This document shows, in pieces, positions 42,704 through 51,614 of a stretch of 64,000 bases of DNA. This stretch comes from DASXVX01 sp036504075 (lineage in GTDB: Bacteria; Bacillota; Sulfobacillia; Symbiobacteriales; Symbiobacteriaceae), in assembly GCA_036504075.1 (NCBI GenBank), contig DASXVX010000003.1, positions 1-64,000 on the forward strand, in the 5' to 3' direction. Position 1 is the first letter of the stretch, and the number at the start of each line of letters is the position of its first letter. The notes beneath the pieces are model-generated. The model saw only the letters and a program-made list of their open reading frames with translations, was not told where the DNA came from and did not search any database. The translations under genes were made by a program, and so were the position numbers.

Positions 42704-42803
42704 TGTGACCTGAGCAAGATTCAGCCGGGCCGGCCAACCCCCGGCCCGGCTGGTCTCTCCCGAGCTTTTCCCGCAAAGGCTCCAAGTCAAGGAGGAAGTT
42801 CTT

Positions 42804-43694
42804 GTGGATTTGCCGATTTTTGGGCAGAACCTCCTGGCCGGTGTGGCCATCGGCGGCGTGTACGCCCTGGTCGCACTCGGCATCGTGCTCATTTACCGGG
42901 CGACCAACGTGGTCAACTTCGCCCAGGGCGAGTTTTCCATGCTGGGCGCATACGCACTTTTTGCGCTGACGAGCGGCCTCAAACTGAACTATTTTGTGGC
43001 CTTCCTGCTGTCCCTCGCCTTGATGGCGGTGCTGGGTCTGCTGTTTGAACTCGGGGTTTACTACCCGCTGCGCAACCGCACGTTCCTGCCTGTGGTCATC
43101 GCAACGATCGGCGCCAGCATCATGTTCCAGAACGGCGCTCTGGCGATCTTCGGCTCGAGTCCCGAGAAGCTGCGCCCGGTCATTCAAGCCGGCACTCACG
43201 GCGGCATCACGCTGGGCGGCGTCTTCTTCGACTATCAGTACGTGGTCATCCTCATCGTGACCGGCCTGCTGGTGGTTATTCAGTATTTCTTCTTTGAACA
43301 CACCCTCCTGGGCAAGAAGATGCAGGCGACGTCTCAGGATAAGGATATGGCACGGCTGCTGGGCATTCCGGTAGCCACCATGATCGCCATCACGTTCATT
43401 TACTCCACCCTGCTGGGTGGCCTGAGCGGCATGCTGGTGGGGCCGATCTTTTTTGTGACACACCGAATGGGCGGCATGTTGGGCATGAAGGCCTTCGCCG
43501 CCACCATTATCGGCGGCTTCGGCGACGTCCGCGGCGCCATCATCGGCGGTCTGTCGCTGGGCATTGTGGAAGCCCTGGGCGCCGGCTACATCTCCCCGAT
43601 TTACAAGGACGCCTTTGCCTTCCTCGTGCTGATTTCGTTCCTTCTGGTCCGGCCTCAGGGCATCTTCGGCGAAAAGGTCTCGGAGAAAGCGTAA
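42804..43694 (+). CDS. ABC permease, LivH family
   Basis: 296 aa with about eight membrane helices. LLAGVAIGGVYALVALGIVL, NVVNFAQGEFSMLGAY and FAATIIGGFGDVRGAIIGG are signature parts of LivH. It pairs with LivM to make the channel. The GTG start at 42804 follows AAGGAGGAAG. 100 bases separate it from livJ, with no clear terminator seen. Confidence 0.94.
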   Translation: MDLPIFGQNLLAGVAIGGVYALVALGIVLIYRATNVVNFAQGEFSMLGAYALFALTSGLKLNYFVAFLLSLALMAVLGLLFELGVYYPLRNRTFLPVVIATIGASIMFQNGALAIFGSSPEKLRPVIQAGTHGGITLGGVFFDYQYVVILIVTGLLVVIQYFFFEHTLLGKKMQATSQDKDMARLLGIPVATMIAITFIYSTLLGGLSGMLVGPIFFVTHRMGGMLGMKAFAATIIGGFGDVRGAIIGGLSLGIVEALGAGYISPIYKDAFAFLVLISFLLVRPQGIFGEKVSEKA

Positions 43695-43709
43695 GGAGGG
43701 AGGATACCC

Positions 43710-45452
43710 ATGCCTAAAAACTTGCGGAGCTTCAACTGGGGGTACCTCGCCATCGCACTCGGTGCCATCGCCGTGATCGTACTGCCCATGATGGTGACGA
43801 CCCGGTACAGCACCAACCTGTTGATTCTGGGGGCCGCCTGGGGCATTGCCGCCATGGGCCTGACCGTTGTGCTTGGCTACACCGGCCAGATTTCCCTGGC
43901 GCAGGCTTCCTTCGTGGGCCTGGGCGCCTACGGCATCGCCCTTGGCACGACCAGATGGCACATGAACTGGTGGGTGGCGCTGCTCATCGGCGTGCTCATG
44001 GCCGCCGTGGCCGGCCTGATTCTGGGCATGACGACCTTGAAGTTGAGCGGCCACTACCTGGCCATGGTCACCATCAGCTTCCAGATCATTTTTACGCTCA
44101 TTGCCACCAACTGGCGGGTCGTGACGAACGGGCCCGACGGCGTCACCGGCATCAAGCGGCCGCCGTTTCTCTTCGCCCTGAACTCGGCCCAAAAGTACGC
44201 CTGGTTCGCGATGGGCGCGCTCTTCCTGATCGGCCTCCTGGTCTATTTTCTCCGCAAAACGCGCCTGGGCCGGTCGATGGTGGCCGTCCGGGAAAACGAG
44301 CTGGCGGCCGAAGCACTGGGCGTTGACACCATTCGCACCAAGATCGTCGCGTTCGTGCTCTCCGGCATTATCGCCGCCATCGGCGGTGCCGTTTACGCCT
44401 CCGGCTTCCTGTATATCAGCCCCGATACGTTCTCTTTCGAAACCTCCGTGCAGTTTCTGGCCATGGCGCTGGCGGGCGGCACCGAGTCCGTGCTGGGCAC
44501 CATTCTCGGCGCCTTCGCCCTGACACTGCTCCCCGAGTTCCTGCGGGATTTCAAGAAGGTCTACCTGATCATGTACGGCTTCGTCATTATCATGGTGATC
44601 GTCTTTATGCCCGAAGGCCTCTGGGGCTTTGTCAACCTCATCGGCCGGCGCTTCGTCAAGCCGAAGGCGTTGCCCAAGGCCAAGAACCCCCTGCAGGTGG
44701 GCGGCCAGGGCGCATCGGGCGAGGACCTGCTCGCCGTGGCCAACCTGGGCAAGCACTTTGGCGGCCTCAAGGCCGTGGACGCCGTCGACTTCACGGTGAA
44801 GCGCGGCGAACTGCACGCCTTGATCGGTCCCAACGGCTCCGGCAAGACCACGTGCATCAACCTGATTTCCGGCCTTTACATCCCGACCTTTGGCAGCATC
44901 AAGCTGAAAGGCCAGGAGATTTCGGGCGTCCGGCCCAACCGGATTGCCAGAATGGGACTCTCCCGCACGTTCCAGAACCTGCGGCTCTTCAAGGAACTGA
45001 CGGTCTGGGAGAACGTGCTGATCGGCTCCCAGCGCAAGGGCGGCACTGAGGCTCAGATCGCAGACCGGGCCCTGGCGGCGGTCGAATTCGTTGGCCTGGA
45101 GTCCAAGGTGCAGGAGCGGTGCAAGAACCTGCCGTACGGCCACCAGAAGCTGGTCGAAATCGCCCGCACGTTGGCCGGCGAGCCCGAACTGCTCTTGCTG
45201 GACGAACCGGCTGCCGGTCTGAACCAGACCGAAAAGCAGGAGATGGTGGGCCTGCTCCAACGGCTGCATGCCGCCGGCCTGACCATGCTGCTGGTCGAAC
45301 ACGACATGTCCCTGGTTTCCCAGGTGTCCGACCGGATGACGGTGCTCAACTTCGGCAAAAAGATCTCCGAAGGGTTGCCGGACGACGTGTTGGCCGATCC
45401 GGTGGTCGTGGAAGCATACCTGGGCAATCGGGAGGTGGCACTCGGTGCTTAA
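43710..45452 (+). CDS. LivM permease fused to LivG ATPase
   Basis: 580 aa. Residues 1 to about 315 are a LivM-type permease (YTGQISLAQASFVGLGAYGI, GGTESVLGTILGAF). From about residue 330 a LivG ATPase follows: Walker A GPNGSGKTT near residue 375, QNLRLFKELTVWENV, signature region PYGHQKLVEIARTLA, Walker B LLLLDEPAAGLN. The ABC signature LSGGQ is degenerate (LPYGHQ), as is usual in LivG. The fusion fixes permease and ATPase in one chain. It overlaps livF by eight bases. Confidence 0.93.
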   Translation: MPKNLRSFNWGYLAIALGAIAVIVLPMMVTTRYSTNLLILGAAWGIAAMGLTVVLGYTGQISLAQASFVGLGAYGIALGTTRWHMNWWVALLIGVLMAAVAGLILGMTTLKLSGHYLAMVTISFQIIFTLIATNWRVVTNGPDGVTGIKRPPFLFALNSAQKYAWFAMGALFLIGLLVYFLRKTRLGRSMVAVRENELAAEALGVDTIRTKIVAFVLSGIIAAIGGAVYASGFLYISPDTFSFETSVQFLAMALAGGTESVLGTILGAFALTLLPEFLRDFKKVYLIMYGFVIIMVIVFMPEGLWGFVNLIGRRFVKPKALPKAKNPLQVGGQGASGEDLLAVANLGKHFGGLKAVDAVDFTVKRGELHALIGPNGSGKTTCINLISGLYIPTFGSIKLKGQEISGVRPNRIARMGLSRTFQNLRLFKELTVWENVLIGSQRKGGTEAQIADRALAAVEFVGLESKVQERCKNLPYGHQKLVEIARTLAGEPELLLLDEPAAGLNQTEKQEMVGLLQRLHAAGLTMLLVEHDMSLVSQVSDRMTVLNFGKKISEGLPDDVLADPVVVEAYLGNREVALGA

Positions 45453-46167
45453 GCTGGACAACATCCACGCCGCGTACGGCAAGGTGCTGGCGCTGCAGGG
45501 CATCTCCATCGAAGTGAAACAGGGCGAAATCGTGGCGCTGCTGGGTGCGAACGGCGCCGGCAAGTCCACGACCCTGCGGGCCATTTCCAGCCTGATTCAG
45601 CCCACCGAAGGCGAAATCTCCTTCGAAGGCAAGCCGATCACCAAGCTGGCGGCCGAAGCCATCGTGCGGGCCGGTATCTCCCACGTCCCCGAGGGGCGGC
45701 GGATTTTCCCCGGCCTTACGGTCACGGAGAACATGCGCCTGGGTGCGTCGATCCGCAAGGACATCAAAGGGATCACCGAGGATATGGAGAAGATGTTCAA
45801 GCTGTTCCCCGATCTCGGCCGGTTGCGCGCAGCGCTAGGCTGGACGCTGTCCGGCGGCCAGTTGCAAATGCTGGCCGTGGCCCGTGGGCTGATGGCCCGC
45901 CCGAAGCTGCTGCTCATGGACGAGCCCTCGCTGGGCCTCGCGCCGATCGTAGTGCAGCAGGTGTTCCAGACCGTCCAGGAGATCAACAAGAGCATGGGCA
46001 CTACGGTCCTCCTGGTGGAACAGAACGCGAGCATGGCCCTCAGTATCGCAAACCGCGGTTACGTGATGGAGACCGGCAGGATCGTGCTGGAAGGACCGGC
46101 TCAGGAACTGCTCAAGAACCCCGAGGTGCGGGAAGCGTACCTGGGGGGTAAGCGTGCAGCAGGATAA
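45445..46167 (+). CDS. ABC ATP-binding protein, LivF family
   Basis: 240 aa. Walker A GANGAGKST near residue 36, LSGGQLQMLAVARGLM signature, Walker B LLLMDEPSLGLAPI, and the LivF-type EGRRIFPGLTVTENMRLG. It forms the ATPase pair with the LivG half of the preceding fusion protein. GTG 45445 lies inside the end of the fusion gene, giving translational coupling. Confidence 0.95.
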   Translation: MLKLDNIHAAYGKVLALQGISIEVKQGEIVALLGANGAGKSTTLRAISSLIQPTEGEISFEGKPITKLAAEAIVRAGISHVPEGRRIFPGLTVTENMRLGASIRKDIKGITEDMEKMFKLFPDLGRLRAALGWTLSGGQLQMLAVARGLMARPKLLLMDEPSLGLAPIVVQQVFQTVQEINKSMGTTVLLVEQNASMALSIANRGYVMETGRIVLEGPAQELLKNPEVREAYLGGKRAAG

Positions 46168-46181
46168 AGGAGGACGACCGG

Positions 46182-46895
46182 GTGCTCCAGCGCGTCAAGC
46201 GAACCAGCGTTGGCGAAGCGGTGATCGCGGAGATTCGGGATGCCATCGCCCGGGGCGATTTGAAACCTGGTGATCAGCTGCCACCGGAACGTGAACTGGC
46301 GGCGAAGCTGGGGGTGAGCCGCCTCGGCATGCGCGAGGGACTCAAGGTGCTGGAGGCCATGGGTCTGGTGGAAGCCCGCCAGGGCGAAGGCACGTTCATA
46401 TGCCGGCCGACGGCCGAGAATCTCATGGACCCGCTCGTGGCCAAAATGTTGGAGCCGGCCCAGTTGCTGGAACTGATCGAAGCGCGGACCGTGTTGGAGG
46501 TGGAACTGGCAGGCCTTGCGGCCCGCCGGGCCTCCGCTGTTCACCGCGATAAGATGGCCGGGAGTCTCAAGGTCATGGAAGAGCGGCTATCGACCGGCGG
46601 GGATTTCCTGCCCGCCGACATCGAGTTCCATGACACCATGATGGAGGCAGCCGGAAACCAGATTCTGGCGCACGTGTACGCCAACATTCTCGATCTGATT
46701 GATCACCTGCGCATGCGGACTTACACGGTGCCCGGCTCAGGTCAGCGGGCGTTGATTAGCCACAAGCAGATTTTCGCGGCGATCGACGCCCATAACGAAG
46801 CCGCGGCCCGTACCGCCATGCGGGACCACATGAAGAACGTGGCGAAGGATTTGGAACAGGTCATGAAACAAGGTGTTCTCAAGGAGCGTGAGTAG
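46182..46895 (+). CDS. FadR-family (GntR/FCD) transcriptional regulator
   Basis: 237 aa. GntR winged helix at residues 9-75 (GDQLPPERELAAKLGVSRLG, GEGTFICRP), then an all-helical FCD ligand domain with metal-ligand candidates Asp/His in ADIEFHDTM near residue 150 and His in SHKQIFAAIDAHN near residue 203. FCD regulators sense small organic acids. Tandem TGGT-N3-ACCA operators before livJ are its probable targets. GTG 46182 follows AAAGGAGGACG. It sits between transporter and catabolic genes, three bases before the FAH gene. Confidence 0.92.
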   Translation: MLQRVKRTSVGEAVIAEIRDAIARGDLKPGDQLPPERELAAKLGVSRLGMREGLKVLEAMGLVEARQGEGTFICRPTAENLMDPLVAKMLEPAQLLELIEARTVLEVELAGLAARRASAVHRDKMAGSLKVMEERLSTGGDFLPADIEFHDTMMEAAGNQILAHVYANILDLIDHLRMRTYTVPGSGQRALISHKQIFAAIDAHNEAAARTAMRDHMKNVAKDLEQVMKQGVLKERE

Positions 46896-46898
46896 ACC

Positions 46899-47801
46899 AT
46901 GCTGCTGGTGACCTTCTGGCTCCCCGGTGCCGGCCCGCGGCTCGGCTTGGTGCGGGATGAACGGGTGTTTGACTTGACCGCCGCGGACCCGATTCGCTGC
47001 GCCTCGCTAGGCGTACTCTTTGCCGAAGCGCAGCGGGCGGGGACGACTCCGGCCGCCCTGCTCGCCGATATCGTTCCCGGCCTGCTGCAGCGGGCCCCGT
47101 CGGTCCGGTATGCGGACCTGGACGCCGCTCCGGCCGCGGACCGTTCGCATCTCATGGCGCCGCCGGTGGCCGAGGTCTGGGCCGCCGGCGTCACGTACCT
47201 GCGCTCCCGCGATGCCCGCGTGGGCGAGTCCGACGTGCCCGACATTTACACCAAAGTGTACGAGGCCGAGCGTCCGGAGATCTTCTTCAAGGCGACCGGT
47301 CAGCGGGTACGCGGCCAGGGCGCCGAACTCACCCTGCGCTCCGACTCGACCTGGAACGTCCCCGAACCCGAACTGGGCCTCATGCTGGACGCCACGGGCC
47401 GGATTGTGGGCTACACCGTTGGCAACGATCTCTCCTCCCGGGACATCGAAGGGGTCAACCCGCTCTACCTGCCGCAGGCGAAGATCTGGAAGTGTGCCTG
47501 TGCCCTCGGCCCCGCGGTGCTGGTCACCGACGAACCGCCGGCCGCGTTCACCATTCGCCTGACGATTCTCCGGGGTGGGAAGGCCGCGTTTGACGGCGAG
47601 ATTTCCACCACGCAGATGAAGCGGAGCTTCTCCGAACTCGTCTCCTACCTGAACCGGGATAATGAGTTTTTCGGCCCCACAGTACTGCTGACCGGCACGG
47701 GCCTCGTTCCGGCCGACGACTTTACGCTCCAGGAGGGCGATGTGGTGGAGATCGCGATCTCCGGCATCGGCACCCTGCGCAACCCGATTCATCAATTGTA
47801 A
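46899..47801 (+). CDS. FAH-family enzyme, probable 2-keto-3-deoxy sugar-acid dehydratase
   Basis: 300 aa. The fumarylacetoacetate-hydrolase fold shows metal ligands in NVPEPELGLML near residue 150 and GNDLSSRDIEGVNPLY near residue 178. The segments AAGVTYLRSRDAR and AERPEIFFKATGQRV recall the archaeal 2-keto-3-deoxy-D-arabinonate dehydratase branch. It would make a 2-oxoglutarate semialdehyde from a 2-keto-3-deoxy pentonate. An isomerase or hydrolase function of the same superfamily cannot be excluded. The neighbouring IlvD/Edd and UxaA dehydratases support a sugar-acid role. Confidence 0.8.
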   Translation: MLLVTFWLPGAGPRLGLVRDERVFDLTAADPIRCASLGVLFAEAQRAGTTPAALLADIVPGLLQRAPSVRYADLDAAPAADRSHLMAPPVAEVWAAGVTYLRSRDARVGESDVPDIYTKVYEAERPEIFFKATGQRVRGQGAELTLRSDSTWNVPEPELGLMLDATGRIVGYTVGNDLSSRDIEGVNPLYLPQAKIWKCACALGPAVLVTDEPPAAFTIRLTILRGGKAAFDGEISTTQMKRSFSELVSYLNRDNEFFGPTVLLTGTGLVPADDFTLQEGDVVEIAISGIGTLRNPIHQL

Positions 47802-47814
47802 GGGGGTCCGGGCA

Positions 47815-49143
47815 ATGGCCTTTGAAATCGTGGTTGGGGGCCTGGAGATTCCGCTGCCGCAATGGCGCAAGGTGCGGCAGCATTTCGACGCTCCCCGCGA
47901 AAGCGATGTGGCCGGCGCCGTGGCCCGCGAAATGCAGAAGCTGGATGCCCGGATTCGTCCGGGCATGACGGTGGCGGTGGGGGTGGGCAGCCGCGGTGTC
48001 GCTCGGATCGCTGAGATCGCCCTTGCGGTGATTTCCGAGCTGAAGCTCCGGGGCGCCCGCCCCTTCATCGTGCCGTCCATGGGCAGCCATGGCGGCGGCA
48101 CGCCGGAAGGCCAGTTGGAAGTGCTGGCCGGTTACGGCGTAACGCCTGCGTCCATGGGCGTAGAGTTCCGCGCCGCCATGGACACCCAGCTGCTGGGCTA
48201 CACGCCCGGCGGCTTCCCGGTTCATTTCAGCCGGGAAGCGCTCGCGGCCGACGCCGTCTTCCCCATCAACCGGGTCAAGGTCCACACCGATTTCCACGGT
48301 CCGGTGGAGAGCGGTCTCAGCAAAATGCTGGTCATCGGCTTCGGCAAACATCAGGGCGCTGCCCTGATGCATAAGCGGGGCTTCGATACGTTCCACGAGG
48401 TCATTCCGGCGGCCACGCAGGTCATTCTGGAGCAGGTCCGGGTCCTGGGCGGCATGGCGACCATCGAGAACGCCTTTGAAGACGTGGCCCGCCTGGAGGT
48501 GGTGCTGCCCGAGGCGATTCCGACCCGGGAACCCGAACTGATGGACTTCAGCCGGAGCCTCATGCCGCGGATTCCGTTCGAGCACCTGGACGTGCTCGTG
48601 GTCGACTACCTGGGCAAAAACATGAGCGGCAGCGGCATTGACCCGAACATCACCGGCCGGTATCAATCCCGCCACATCGTCGTGCCGGAGAGCCAGAATC
48701 CGCAGAAGATCGTGGTGCTCCGCCTTACGGAGCAGACCCATGGCAACGCCACCGGCCTCGGCATGGCCGACGTCACCACGAAGGCGGTCGTGGATCAGAT
48801 CGACTACCAGAAGTGGTGGACCAACCAGATGACCAGTTCGGAACTGGGCGGCGCCGCCACGCCCATGTGGACGCCGGACGACCGGAAGGCGATCGCCGCG
48901 GCGCTGTTGACCTGTAACCGGTGCGACCTGATGGCGCCCCGCCTGGTGCGGGTGCACTCCACGCTCCACATCGAGGAGCTGTGGGTGTCGGAGGCGCTCT
49001 GGCAGGCGGAAGGGTGCCACAATCCGGACCTGGAAGCCCTGACCGACCCCCAGTTGATCGCTTTCACGCCCGAAGGCCATCTGGCCGACGTGCCCCTGCC
49101 GGACTTCCACCACGGCCGCCCGGCCTGGGAAGAGGAGGACTGA
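47815..49143 (+). CDS. LarA-like DUF2088 protein
   Basis: 442 aa from ATG 47815 (AGGGGG upstream). It has the LarA N-domain type sequence (PSMGSHGGGTPEGQLEVLAG near residue 83, VHTDFHGPVESGLSKMLVIG near residue 160). LarA is the nickel-pincer lactate racemase; relatives racemise or epimerise other 2-hydroxy acids. No larB/C/E cofactor genes are in the window, so nickel-pincer use is unproven. Its place in the sugar-acid operon fits a hydroxy-acid epimerase. Confidence 0.8.
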   Translation: MAFEIVVGGLEIPLPQWRKVRQHFDAPRESDVAGAVAREMQKLDARIRPGMTVAVGVGSRGVARIAEIALAVISELKLRGARPFIVPSMGSHGGGTPEGQLEVLAGYGVTPASMGVEFRAAMDTQLLGYTPGGFPVHFSREALAADAVFPINRVKVHTDFHGPVESGLSKMLVIGFGKHQGAALMHKRGFDTFHEVIPAATQVILEQVRVLGGMATIENAFEDVARLEVVLPEAIPTREPELMDFSRSLMPRIPFEHLDVLVVDYLGKNMSGSGIDPNITGRYQSRHIVVPESQNPQKIVVLRLTEQTHGNATGLGMADVTTKAVVDQIDYQKWWTNQMTSSELGGAATPMWTPDDRKAIAAALLTCNRCDLMAPRLVRVHSTLHIEELWVSEALWQAEGCHNPDLEALTDPQLIAFTPEGHLADVPLPDFHHGRPAWEEED

Positions 49144-49145
49144 AC

Positions 49146-49436
49146 GTGGCCCAGTATGTAATGATGAAGCCCGATAAAGACAACGTGGCCACCGCGGTGA
49201 CCGACCTGCCGGCCGGCACGTTGCTCACCATTGGCGACGTAACGCTGACCCTGCCCCAGCCGATCCAGTTCGGCCACAAGTTCGCCGTTCGGGTCATCGC
49301 ACCGGGCGAATCGATCATCAAGTATGGGCAGATCATCGGTGCGGCCACCCGGGCCATCGCACCCGGCGAACATGCCCACGTGCAGAACATCGAAAGCAAT
49401 CGGGGAAGGGGCGACAAACTCCATGCAAATTCCTGA
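49146..49436 (+). CDS. UxaA-type dehydratase, small SAF-domain subunit
   Basis: 96 aa. The SAF domain of altronate/galactarate dehydratases (LTLPQPIQFGHKFAVRVIAP, then IIKYGQIIGAATRAIAPGEH and HVQNIE). The GTG start at 49146 follows GAGGAGGAC. It overlaps the large-subunit gene by 14 bases. It works with the large subunit in Fe-dependent sugar-acid dehydration. Confidence 0.9.
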   Translation: MAQYVMMKPDKDNVATAVTDLPAGTLLTIGDVTLTLPQPIQFGHKFAVRVIAPGESIIKYGQIIGAATRAIAPGEHAHVQNIESNRGRGDKLHANS

Positions 49437-50601
49437 GGGAAAGTTCTGGGGGTACCGGCGCCCTGACGGCACGGTGGGCGTCCGGAACCACGTGCTGATT
49501 CTGCCGACCATCGTCTGCGCCTGCAAAACGGCGGAAAAAGTGACCGAGATCGTACGGGGCACGGTCTCTTTCTACCACCAGCACGGCTGTGCGGTCGTCG
49601 GGGCCGACCAGGCCCAGACACACCGGACCTACGTGAACATGGCGGCTCACCCGAACGTGAGCAGCGTCATCATCATGGGCCTGGGCTGCGAAGGCATTCA
49701 GGCCCGGCTCGTGGCTTACGACGTGAAACAGCTGGTGCCCTGGAAGCGGGTCGAACTGGTGCTGATCCAGGAGAGCGGCGGTACGCTCCAGACCATGGCC
49801 GATACCGCCAAGCTGGCGGCGGAAATGGTGCAGGACGCCTCCACCCAGCAGCGGGAGCTGATCGATGTGTCGGAGCTGATTCTGGCCACCGAGTGCGGCG
49901 GCTCCGACGCCTGCTCGGGACTCTCCGGCAACCCGGCGGTGGGTAGCTGTTCCGACCTGCTGATCGACCGCGGCGGCACGGTGATTCTGGCGGAGACGAC
50001 GGAACTGATCGGCGCCGAGCACCTGCTGGCCGAGCGGGCCGTCACCCCGGCACTCAAGCAGCGGGTCTTCGACGTGATCGACCGGTACGAGCAGTCGGTC
50101 ATGAAAATGGGTGCGGACTTCCGGGGCGCCCAGCCGGCCCCCGGCAATATTGAAGGCGGCATCACTACGATTGAGGAGAAGTCGCTGGGCTGTATTTACA
50201 AGGCGGGCACCAAGCCGCTGCAAGACGTTATCGAGTACGCCCAGCGGCCCCGGACGAAGGGCCTGGTGATGATGGACACGCCGGGCCACGACATTGAGCA
50301 AATCACCGGCATGGTGGCCGGCGGCGCCCATGTCGTCGTCTTTACGTCGGGACGCGGCACGCCCACTGGGTCGCCCATCGCGCCGACCATTAAAATCGCG
50401 ACCAATTCGCCCATGTTCGAGCGGATGCGGGACAACATGGACGTCAATGCCGGCACGATTGTGACCGGCGACGAGACCATTCCCGACGTGGGACAAAGGC
50501 TATTTGAGGAGGTGAGGGCCGTAGCCAGCGGCAAGCTCACCCGGGCCGAGATTCTCGGCCAGGATGACTTCGGGGTCTGGCGCATCGGCCCAACGCTATG
50601 A
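49423..50601 (+). CDS. UxaA-type dehydratase, large subunit
   Basis: 392 aa from ATG 49423 (GGAAGGGG upstream). The UxaA catalytic part: FWGYRRPDGTVGVRNHVLIL, CACKTAEKV near residue 27, ECGGSDACSGLSGNPAVG near residue 160, and GRGTPTGSPIAPTIKIATNS near the end. Cysteines near residues 25-27 and 160-166 are metal-ligand candidates. Family members turn altronate, galactarate or related acids into 2-keto-3-deoxy acids. Substrate unknown. Confidence 0.92.
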   Translation: MQIPEGKFWGYRRPDGTVGVRNHVLILPTIVCACKTAEKVTEIVRGTVSFYHQHGCAVVGADQAQTHRTYVNMAAHPNVSSVIIMGLGCEGIQARLVAYDVKQLVPWKRVELVLIQESGGTLQTMADTAKLAAEMVQDASTQQRELIDVSELILATECGGSDACSGLSGNPAVGSCSDLLIDRGGTVILAETTELIGAEHLLAERAVTPALKQRVFDVIDRYEQSVMKMGADFRGAQPAPGNIEGGITTIEEKSLGCIYKAGTKPLQDVIEYAQRPRTKGLVMMDTPGHDIEQITGMVAGGAHVVVFTSGRGTPTGSPIAPTIKIATNSPMFERMRDNMDVNAGTIVTGDETIPDVGQRLFEEVRAVASGKLTRAEILGQDDFGVWRIGPTL

Positions 50602-51599
50602 TGAAAGCGCTCATGTTAACGGAACCGTTCAAGACGCAGGTGCAGGACGTTCCGGAACCGGTGGCCGGCCCCGGCGAGGTATTGATCCGGGCGAAAGCCG
50701 GCGGCGTCTGCGGGTCCGATATGCATACGTACCGGGGCCTCCACCCGTATCGGAAGCCGCCGGTGATCCTGGGCCACGAGGTGAGCGGCGAGGTCATCGC
50801 CCTCGGGGAAGGCGTCACGGCGCCGGCCCTGGGGACCCGGGTGGTCGTGGAGCCGCACATTGTCTGCGGGACGTGCGAATGGTGCAAGCAGGGGCTCATG
50901 AACCTCTGCCTTAACAAGCGGGTGCCGGGCGTGGGCTGGCAGGGCACGTTCGCCGAGTACGTGGCCGCTCCCGCCTCCGTTTGTCACACGCTGGCGGCCG
51001 AAGTCGGCTGGGCCGAAGGCAGCATGATCGAGCCGCTCGCGGTGGCCCAGCGGGTTTACAGCCGGGGTACGCCGAAGCAGGGCGAGCAGGTGGCCGTTCT
51101 GGGCCAGGGCTCCATCGGCATTCTGGTCACGCTGCTGGCGGCCCACGGCGGCGCCGCCCGGCTCTATGTGACCGACATTATGGCCTACAACCTCGAAGCC
51201 GCCAGGCGCATCGGCGCGACCGAGGCGGTGGACCCCCGCACGGCGGAACTTCCGGCCGGCCAGTTCGACCTGGTCTACGTCTGCACCGACGGCCCGGAGG
51301 TCATGGAGCAGGCGGTCCGGCTCTGTCGGAAGCGGGCCCGCATCGTGGTGGTCTCCCTGTTCGGGAAGCCGCAGACGGTGGACTTCAATAATGTCGTGAC
51401 CCGGGAGATTTCCGTACTCGGCTCCCAGACTTACACCACGGCCGACTTTGTCGCCGCAGTGGACCTGGTGAACCGGGGCGAGGTCAACCTGACCCCGCTG
51501 ATTACGGCCCGGCTGAAGTTGGACGAACTGCCGCAGGCACTGGCCGATATCGATGCGCGCAAGGTCTCCGGCATCAAGACCGTTGTGGAATTTGGCTGA
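50598..51599 (+). CDS. Zinc-dependent alcohol/sugar-acid dehydrogenase (MDR)
   Basis: 333 aa. Catalytic-zinc ligands Cys in GGVCGSDMH near residue 37 and His-Glu in LGHEVSG near residue 58; structural zinc CGTCEWCKQG plus a fourth Cys. The Rossmann loop VLGQGSIG sits near residue 170. Similar enzymes oxidise L-idonate, sorbitol or threonine. The ATG overlaps the UxaA stop by four bases. Probably makes or removes a 5-keto sugar acid. Confidence 0.9.
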   Translation: MMKALMLTEPFKTQVQDVPEPVAGPGEVLIRAKAGGVCGSDMHTYRGLHPYRKPPVILGHEVSGEVIALGEGVTAPALGTRVVVEPHIVCGTCEWCKQGLMNLCLNKRVPGVGWQGTFAEYVAAPASVCHTLAAEVGWAEGSMIEPLAVAQRVYSRGTPKQGEQVAVLGQGSIGILVTLLAAHGGAARLYVTDIMAYNLEAARRIGATEAVDPRTAELPAGQFDLVYVCTDGPEVMEQAVRLCRKRARIVVVSLFGKPQTVDFNNVVTREISVLGSQTYTTADFVAAVDLVNRGEVNLTPLITARLKLDELPQALADIDARKVSGIKTVVEFG

Positions 51600-51614
51600 A
51601 AGGAGACTTCGTTC

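Noticed and set aside
42666..45584. 972-codon minus-strand open frame over the liv genes
   Set aside because: Antisense shadow of well-identified LivH, LivM-LivG and LivF genes.
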